From Marispirochaeta sp. (GTDB lineage Bacteria; Spirochaetota; Spirochaetia; JC444; Marispirochaetaceae), in assembly GCF_963668165.1 (NCBI RefSeq), contig NZ_OY764209.1, forward strand, positions 1,550,001-1,614,000: a stretch of 64,000 nt of DNA, in the 5' to 3' direction. Below the pieces are notes generated by a model. That model was not told the DNA's origin. It saw only the letters and a list, made by a program, of their open reading frames with translations, and ran no database searches. Positions 59,316-64,000 of this stretch are shown here, in pieces. A program made the translations under genes and the position numbers. The first letter of the stretch is position 1; each line of letters opens with the position of its first letter.

Positions 59316-60040
59316 AAAAAACAGTCTGTGCCGTACTGTTTCTGGCCGCTCTGTGGTGGGCTTTCTCTGCAATTCTATCCCGGCCCTTTCTGCCCTCTCC
59401 TCTTACTGTTACCCTGGAGATGCTCAGGGAACTTGGGGGGGGCAGCCTGATGATTCATCTTGGCTCCTCCCTTTTTCGTGTTCTGACAGCCCTGGCTGCG
59501 GCCTTTGTTCCGGCCCTAGTGCTGGGGGTCCTTTCCGGAACCGTTAAAGCCGCGGATTCGATGGTGAGTCCGGTGGTGTACGTGCTGTTTCCCGTCCCAA
59601 AGATTGCCCTTTTACCGATAATACTGCTGTTTCTGGGACTGGGAGACCTGTCTAAGATTTTTCTCGTGGCCCTGATCGTTTTTTTTCAGTTTTACCTTGA
59701 AATCCGCGACGGAACAGCTGCTGTAAACCGGCACTACTTTGATTCCCTCTATACCCTGGGGGGGAGCAGGCGGGACCTTCTGGTTCACGTAATTCTGCCC
59801 GCCCTGTTGCCGAGGATTTTCAGCTCCCTGCGTCTTACCCTGGGGACCGCCTTTGCCGTGCTTTTTCTGGCGGAGACCTTTGCCACCCGCCTTGGAATCG
59901 GCTGGTATATTATGGACAGCTGGTCCAGAGTCGCCTATGCCCAAATGTACGCCGGCATCATGGCCCTGAGCCTTGCGGGACTGCTCTTTTTTGCGGTCCT
60001 GGACCTGCTGCAGCGGCTTTTTTGCCGGTGGACTTTGTAG
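59312..60040 (+). CDS. ABC importer permease
   Basis: A 242-residue permease of the SsuC/TauC kind with about six membrane helices. The coupling motif for the ATPase is in DSLYTLGGSRRDLLVHVILP (EAA-like loop). It overlaps the ATPase gene by 4 bp and closes the six-gene ubiD-ubiA-ubiX-ABC operon. It is convergent with the cystatin-like gene, 47 bp away. Confidence 0.9.
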   Translation: MKKTVCAVLFLAALWWAFSAILSRPFLPSPLTVTLEMLRELGGGSLMIHLGSSLFRVLTALAAAFVPALVLGVLSGTVKAADSMVSPVVYVLFPVPKIALLPIILLFLGLGDLSKIFLVALIVFFQFYLEIRDGTAAVNRHYFDSLYTLGGSRRDLLVHVILPALLPRIFSSLRLTLGTAFAVLFLAETFATRLGIGWYIMDSWSRVAYAQMYAGIMALSLAGLLFFAVLDLLQRLFCRWTL

Positions 60041-60087
60041 GCAGGAAACAGAAGCATCAGAGCAGCCTGATAGAACCTGCCTCAGCT

Positions 60088-60495
60088 TTATTTATTTATT
60101 TGAGCATCATACTCAAGCGATAAAAGCTGCGGCTCTCCCTGGGGAGGCAGGTAGATCAGGGCATCCAGAATGTCGCTTATTCCATTTTTTTTATATTCAG
60201 CAACAAGATGTACTTTATAACCTGACACAACCTGGATTTCCGAACTGCGGACTTCCTTGATGATGATTCCCTGTGTGCCCAGTTCTGTGTTCAGAAAGCG
60301 GACAGATTCAAGCACGTGGGGATTATCCTTTTCTGCAGTCCGGAATCCTCCGGTATGACCTCTGGAATCTTCGTCATTCCCTGCAGGGCTGACTACAGTC
60401 TCCTGCGTTCTCTCCCGGGAGCCTGAAGAGAACGCAGGAATTGCAATTACAGGTATGATAAGTATGATCAGGAGTCCGGATTTGACGGGTCCCAT
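60088..60495 (-). CDS. Exported cystatin-like protease inhibitor
   Basis: A 135-residue protein with a signal peptide (GLLIILIIPVIAIPAFSSG). The mature part resembles cystatins, especially the plant type: an N-terminal Gly pair (HTGGF, residues 49-50), the helix NPHVLESVRFLNTELGTQG, and the central loop QVVSG (88-92, the QxVxG motif) in SSEIQVVSGYKVHLVAEY. Cystatins block papain-like cysteine proteases by wedging these parts into the active site. The gene starts inside the 3' end of a papain-like lipoprotein gene (28-bp overlap, strong AAGGAGGGG), so enzyme and inhibitor are made together. Family assignment rests on motif order, not on a search. Confidence 0.72.
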   Translation of the reverse strand: MGPVKSGLLIILIIPVIAIPAFSSGSRERTQETVVSPAGNDEDSRGHTGGFRTAEKDNPHVLESVRFLNTELGTQGIIIKEVRSSEIQVVSGYKVHLVAEYKKNGISDILDALIYLPPQGEPQLLSLEYDAQINK

Positions 60496-62705
60496 GAGGT
60501 CCCCTCCTTATAGCCGACAACAGTCTGGGCATGATTCGTAGATGCCCACGTGACAGCCGCATCCACGACGTCATTAACATCGAGTCCATCATATACCGTA
60601 TTTGCTGCAATACCGGTACTGACGCAGTACCCCGCGTCGAGAAGACTTTTCAGAAGCTGAATACCTGAATCGTCTTCTATAACGAAATAACCAGCTGAAA
60701 GATTGTCCCAATAATATTTAGCCGGTTCCCGCCCCCGGTATTTCGGGGCTTCCCGCCAGGCTGCTTCCGATGGCCAGGAAGTTGAATCAGCAGTATTGTA
60801 GGGCATGGTGTTCCAGGTTGCACCGCCGATTCTGGTTATCAGACTGGCCGCCTGAATGATGTTTGATCCGTTATCGCTGCCGTCGTTAATCTGATGATAG
60901 ATAAAATCGGGACTGAAGATTTTATCAAGGTTCGAGGACGGCGAACCCGTGGAGCCGCCGGTCCAGCTTGTCGACGAAAGGTCCCAGTTGTGTTCCTTTG
61001 CTTCGGTATAGGTTTGAATGTAATAGCCGACCGAGAACGCGGAACAGGAACCTTCCAAGCCCTGATTTCCCGTTGGAGGAAAATGGATGCTTGCGGAATT
61101 GTCTACCGACAGAGGCAGGGTTCCTCTCATTGTGCCGGTATCAATACTCTCCAGTATTTTGGTGCTTTCCCAGACAGTACGAGATGGGGGAGCATATCCG
61201 GTTCCGAAGCGTCCATCAATTATTGTGTTGTAATTCTTTCCGGGAGTATATACTCCGTAACGGTCGATGTTTCGGGCGATTTCCCCGGAGGAAGGCAGGC
61301 GTTCATTGAATGCAATGCCCGATACACTTGTGGAACGGGTCATGGGGAGGATCTGCTGCTGTTCAGCCAGCGTCAGCTCTCCGGCGGTGGTAAGATACAC
61401 ACATGTTTCTGCGTTTGCGGAAAGTGTTACGGGTAATGAAGTGGAAACTGTATTCAGCGTTTTTATTGCGGGGGAATCGTAATCGCTGTAGAGCTCAAGG
61501 CTCAGACTGCCAAGAGAACCGGCTGTAGTACTGGAATTCTCCACATTGAAAAAGAGATCGTAGCTGTTAATACCGCTTGCGAACTCGCTTATGTCGAGGA
61601 TCATGCTGTTAGCCGGAAAAGGTACTGCTCCGCTTAACAGGTTTGTGCTGTTCCACTCACTTTGAAATGTTTTTTTCATATACGGATCAGCCGGATCCCC
61701 CAGCCCGACGGTAACACGCAGCTTATCTCGTTCAGGATGGGTCAGTGAAAAGACCAGTACGGAGGTCGGATTATATTCGCGGGTAAAATCGTTGTAATAG
61801 TAGCTCACCAGCATCCGGTTATTTTTCATGACCTCATAGGGCATCCAGTAGTATCCGTCGGCATTATTCTCCCAGCCGTTTCCTTCACCCCAGGAGTTGT
61901 AGATTTTAACAGCTCCGCCTGGGGCTGCTGAATTGTCTTTGACGATCAGTGGGGTAACACCCTCGGGCGCGGAGATATTGTTGCCCTCGTTCATCTCGCT
62001 TACAGCGTTGTTTGCATCCGTGATGCATCCGATGTAGTAGGTCCCGGCGGAGAGGCTGGAGGGAACCTGGAACGTGAGGACGAAAGACATTGTCCCGCCA
62101 GCGGCTGTTACTGAAGAATACACATAGCTGCCGATCAATGTATCGGCAGTCGTTATGTTTGTGTCATCCGAAATATAGAAGTTGAACCGGTGACCGGAAG
62201 GACAGGTATCGGTACCAATATTGTGTATATAGGCCATAATGTTGAGACTATTTCCCGGTGAAGCAGAGGAGACATCGTTCCAGGTGCTGTTTTCGGCGTC
62301 ATATATCCCAATATAAAGCTCATCCCCCACATTAATATCCGGACCGGAAAAAGCTTCTACCTGGCCAAGAAACCGTTCGGATGAACTGTCTCCTGCATTG
62401 CGGATCCAGACCCTGGTTCCGACAGACAGGACCACTGATTGAGGATTACTGATACAGTCGTTCCAGGTGGAACCGTCATCGAGGCTGTATTCCATGTCGA
62501 CGGATGTATTTACTATTGTGCTCTGTGCAACGTCAAGGTAGGCATTTTGAGAAAAATCCGTGTCTACGATTAAATCATCAAGAGATGATTGAGGTGCATA
62601 AGGCACTTGGCCGCCCCCCGCACCTCCGCCGGTACACCCGGTCAGGATCAAAGTTGCGGCAATTGCAAGATAAACTAATACGATGGCTATTCCGGACTTT
62701 TTCAT
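60468..62705 (-). CDS. Papain-like (C1) protease lipoprotein with CARDB-like domain
   Basis: A 745-residue exported protein. The signal peptide ends in a lipobox (AIAATLILTGCTGGG). Around 130-255 is a CARDB-like beta-sandwich (NIMAYIHNIGTDTCPSGHRF; SEMNEGNNISAPEG). A long beta-rich middle follows, then a papain-like domain from about 535: oxyanion Gln 548 and nucleophile C554 in PPTGNQGLEGSCSAFSVGYY and catalytic H725 in STNHAQTVVGYKEG. In papain the Asn of NSWG lies 16 residues after the His; here the protein ends 20 residues after it without a NSWG motif, so the last strands are missing. Either the enzyme works without them or it is a binding decoy. Operon with the cystatin-like gene. Confidence 0.8.
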   Translation of the reverse strand: MKKSGIAIVLVYLAIAATLILTGCTGGGAGGGQVPYAPQSSLDDLIVDTDFSQNAYLDVAQSTIVNTSVDMEYSLDDGSTWNDCISNPQSVVLSVGTRVWIRNAGDSSSERFLGQVEAFSGPDINVGDELYIGIYDAENSTWNDVSSASPGNSLNIMAYIHNIGTDTCPSGHRFNFYISDDTNITTADTLIGSYVYSSVTAAGGTMSFVLTFQVPSSLSAGTYYIGCITDANNAVSEMNEGNNISAPEGVTPLIVKDNSAAPGGAVKIYNSWGEGNGWENNADGYYWMPYEVMKNNRMLVSYYYNDFTREYNPTSVLVFSLTHPERDKLRVTVGLGDPADPYMKKTFQSEWNSTNLLSGAVPFPANSMILDISEFASGINSYDLFFNVENSSTTAGSLGSLSLELYSDYDSPAIKTLNTVSTSLPVTLSANAETCVYLTTAGELTLAEQQQILPMTRSTSVSGIAFNERLPSSGEIARNIDRYGVYTPGKNYNTIIDGRFGTGYAPPSRTVWESTKILESIDTGTMRGTLPLSVDNSASIHFPPTGNQGLEGSCSAFSVGYYIQTYTEAKEHNWDLSSTSWTGGSTGSPSSNLDKIFSPDFIYHQINDGSDNGSNIIQAASLITRIGGATWNTMPYNTADSTSWPSEAAWREAPKYRGREPAKYYWDNLSAGYFVIEDDSGIQLLKSLLDAGYCVSTGIAANTVYDGLDVNDVVDAAVTWASTNHAQTVVGYKEGTSWDPSNPDS

Positions 62706-62752
62706 GTACTTCTCCTATAAAACTTTATCGATATACCCTTATTACGTCCTTC

Positions 62753-62781
62753 AGGGTAGCACATTCCCTGTATTCTATCAA
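62753..62781 (-). promoter_or_regulatory. Possible promoter of the protease-cystatin operon
   Basis: Minus-strand TTGATA (62776-62781), 17-bp spacer, TACCCT (62753-62758), about 48 bp before the protease ATG, which has AGGAGAA upstream. The -10 is poor, so this is tentative. Confidence 0.35.
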
Positions 62782-62813
62782 TTTTTCAAATGCCCAGGGG
62801 TCCGCGGGAATCG

Positions 62814-62837
62814 AAAAAACACCCTCTTTCCGGGTGT
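62814..62837 (-). terminator. Terminator-like hairpin without an obvious gene upstream
   Basis: Minus strand: ACACCC, loop of 7 nt, GGGTGT followed by a run of T. It lies in the 258-bp gap between the protease and DUF554 genes. No minus-strand gene precedes it, so it may end a small RNA or act as an attenuator in the protease leader. Confidence 0.55.
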
Positions 62838-62963
62838 GTTGGAAAAAATTGACAGCTTTTCTGTCTCCAGCTTGACCGAAGCGGCATGTATTGCGACAAT
62901 TCCTGATCCGCTGCATGCAGCTGTATCTGCGGTATCTCAATGTAATCGGGGTTTAACAGGAAC

Positions 62964-63641
62964 ATGATCGGAACCATAACCAACACAGCCACTGTAATTG
63001 CCGGCAGCCTTCTTGGCTTGCTGATCCACTCCCGGATGCCCAGAAACATCAGCCGGATTGTTTTTCAGGCCATCGGCCTTTTTACCCTGGTCCTCGGTTT
63101 TATCATGGCCTTCAAGTCGGATCGTTATCTTATCATGATCTTCAGTCTGGTTCTGGGGGCTATCGTGGGGGAGCTGCTGGATATCGACGCCGCGCTTAAC
63201 TCCTTAAGCGACAGGCTAAAGAAGCGCCTCAAGATAACCCATTCCGATTTTACCGAAGGATTGATTACGGCCTTTTTTCTGTTCTGCATGGGGTCCATGA
63301 CAATCCTGGGGGCTTTTGAAGAGGGCCTGGGGGGAGAACCGACCCTGTTGATGACCAAGGCGGTGCTGGACGGTTTTTCTTCCATCGCTTTGGCGGCCTC
63401 TTTGGGCGTTGGGGTCCTCTTTTCCGCGGTTCCCCTCTTTCTGTTTCAGGGGGGACTGACCCTTTTTGCCGCCTGGCTGCACGAGCTTTTTACCCCGGAG
63501 ATGATAGCCGCCTTGAGCGCCGTGGGCGGGGTACTGCTGGTCGGGCTGGGCTTGTCGATTCTGGAGATAAAAAAGATCAAGATTGCCAACCTGCTGCCGG
63601 CGCTGCTTTTTATTACCCTGCTGGCCTATATTTTTCCGTGA
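62964..63641 (+). CDS. DUF554 membrane protein
   Basis: A 225-residue integral membrane protein of the DUF554 family (YdfK/YqgA type) with about seven hydrophobic helices. It starts MIGTITNTATVIAGSLLGLL, the family hallmark, and continues with FCMGSMTILGAFEEGLGGEP. The function is unknown; transport has been suggested. An AGGA ribosome site precedes the ATG. Its 3' end overlaps the convergent partial gene by 16 bp. Confidence 0.85.
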   Translation: MIGTITNTATVIAGSLLGLLIHSRMPRNISRIVFQAIGLFTLVLGFIMAFKSDRYLIMIFSLVLGAIVGELLDIDAALNSLSDRLKKRLKITHSDFTEGLITAFFLFCMGSMTILGAFEEGLGGEPTLLMTKAVLDGFSSIALAASLGVGVLFSAVPLFLFQGGLTLFAAWLHELFTPEMIAALSAVGGVLLVGLGLSILEIKKIKIANLLPALLFITLLAYIFP

Positions 63642-64000
63642 TCCAGTACCAGGCCCATAAGATAGTTTAGCAGATCCTCGTCCAGTTCCAGGGCGTAATC
63701 GTTGACGCAGTCCCGGACTATTTCCCACAGGCCGTCAGGGAACTCCCCTTCGGTGGCGCCGAACTCTTCACGGAACAGCTCCACAACCTGGGTCAGAATA
63801 ACAGCTGATTGGAGGAAATCATCCCGCCCGGTTTGTTCCCGGAGATTCAGAAACTCGGAGACTTCCCAAAAGAGGTCTATCCCCATTTCTCCCGGCAGGA
63901 GGGGGAGGGCGTCGACAAAGGCGTCCCGGATCCGATCCAGGCGTTCCTCCGTGTCGGCATTTTCTTTGACGGTTTTCAGCATACGGCGATAAAAACGGTC
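63626..64000 (-). CDS. Unidentified protein, 5' end beyond the window
   Basis: An acidic, helical protein fragment with no motif I recognise (GEMGIDLFWEVSEFLNLREQ; LFREEFGATEGEFPDGLWEI; ELDEDLLNYLMGLVL). An ATG at 63982 gives 118 residues, but the frame stays open to the window edge (DRFYRRMLKTV), so the real start may be outside. It is convergent with DUF554. Confidence 0.6.
   Translation of the reverse strand, partial: DRFYRRMLKTVKENADTEERLDRIRDAFVDALPLLPGEMGIDLFWEVSEFLNLREQTGRDDFLQSAVILTQVVELFREEFGATEGEFPDGLWEIVRDCVNDYALELDEDLLNYLMGLVLDHGKI

Noticed and set aside
1..64000. Search by eye for tRNA, rRNA, CRISPR arrays, insertion sequences, prophage and replication-origin repeats
   Set aside because: None seen. 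No regularly spaced repeats, transposase motifs or cloverleaf-like stretches stood out; a dedicated tRNA/ncRNA scan was not possible here.

Overview
The window looks like chromosomal DNA of a free-living anaerobic spirochaete of the Spirochaeta/Sediminispirochaeta/Marispirochaeta kind. This is inferred from gene content, not from any rRNA. The pointers are an NAD(P)-linked multi-subunit [FeFe] hydrogenase under a Rex-type redox switch, a cyclophilin-FKBP double isomerase (a layout I remember from treponemes), carboxynorspermidine genes, many TPR and signalling proteins, and a GC-rich, densely packed two-strand layout. I see no rRNA, tRNA, CRISPR array, insertion sequence or prophage.

Layout. 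1-4.4 kb: the end of one gene, a decayed membrane-anchored LuxR regulator, a thioesterase, a marR-wrbA operon with tandem operators, a small DUF5320 protein behind a Fur-like box, a metallo-hydrolase and a HAD phosphatase. 4.6-14.7 kb: TPR protein, glycerate kinase, a GGDEF cyclase, DNA polymerase II, a methyltransferase, a NifX-like/Mrp pair behind a second Fur-like box, and NAD synthetase. 14.9-18.2 kb: one 1117-residue protein joining 2-oxoacid dehydrogenase E1-alpha, E1-beta, a lipoyl domain and a FabH-type ketosynthase. 18.2-22.3 kb: two large membrane or envelope proteins. 22.3-23.5 kb: a small decayed island with a broken PIN (VapC) toxin. 23.5-32.1 kb: TPR lipoprotein, TraB-like protein, a Cys-rich PAS histidine kinase, carboxynorspermidine dehydrogenase, an EIIA-antiporter pair and carboxynorspermidine decarboxylase. 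32.2-40.7 kb (all minus): beta-glucosidase, NIF3-like protein, radA (apparently starting at CTG), an outer-membrane protein, Cyp-FKBP lipoprotein, hybrid kinase, serA and rex. 40.8-47.1 kb: heterodimeric ABC exporter, lipoate ligase, and a Spy-like/ECF sigma/anti-sigma operon. 47.1-52.6 kb: hydCBA, in which HydB carries a fused GltD-type flavoprotein. 52.9-60.0 kb: a truncated Fe-S membrane protein, a CapA protein, and a six-gene ubiD-ubiA-ubiX-ABC importer operon. 60.1-62.7 kb: an exported papain-like lipoprotein overlapping a gene for a cystatin-like inhibitor. 63-64 kb: DUF554 and a partial gene.

How it fits together. Redox control is a theme: Rex has a perfect palindrome in its own leader, and a related site overlaps the hyd promoter. 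Two Fur-like boxes with the same geometry tie the DUF5320 gene to the NifX-like/Mrp pair. The two observations I rate highest are the E1-lipoyl-ketosynthase fusion, whose ketosynthase keeps its catalytic triad but has lost the usual CoA-clamp residues, and the papain-like protease/cystatin pair. Both are read from sequence alone and need structural and database checks.
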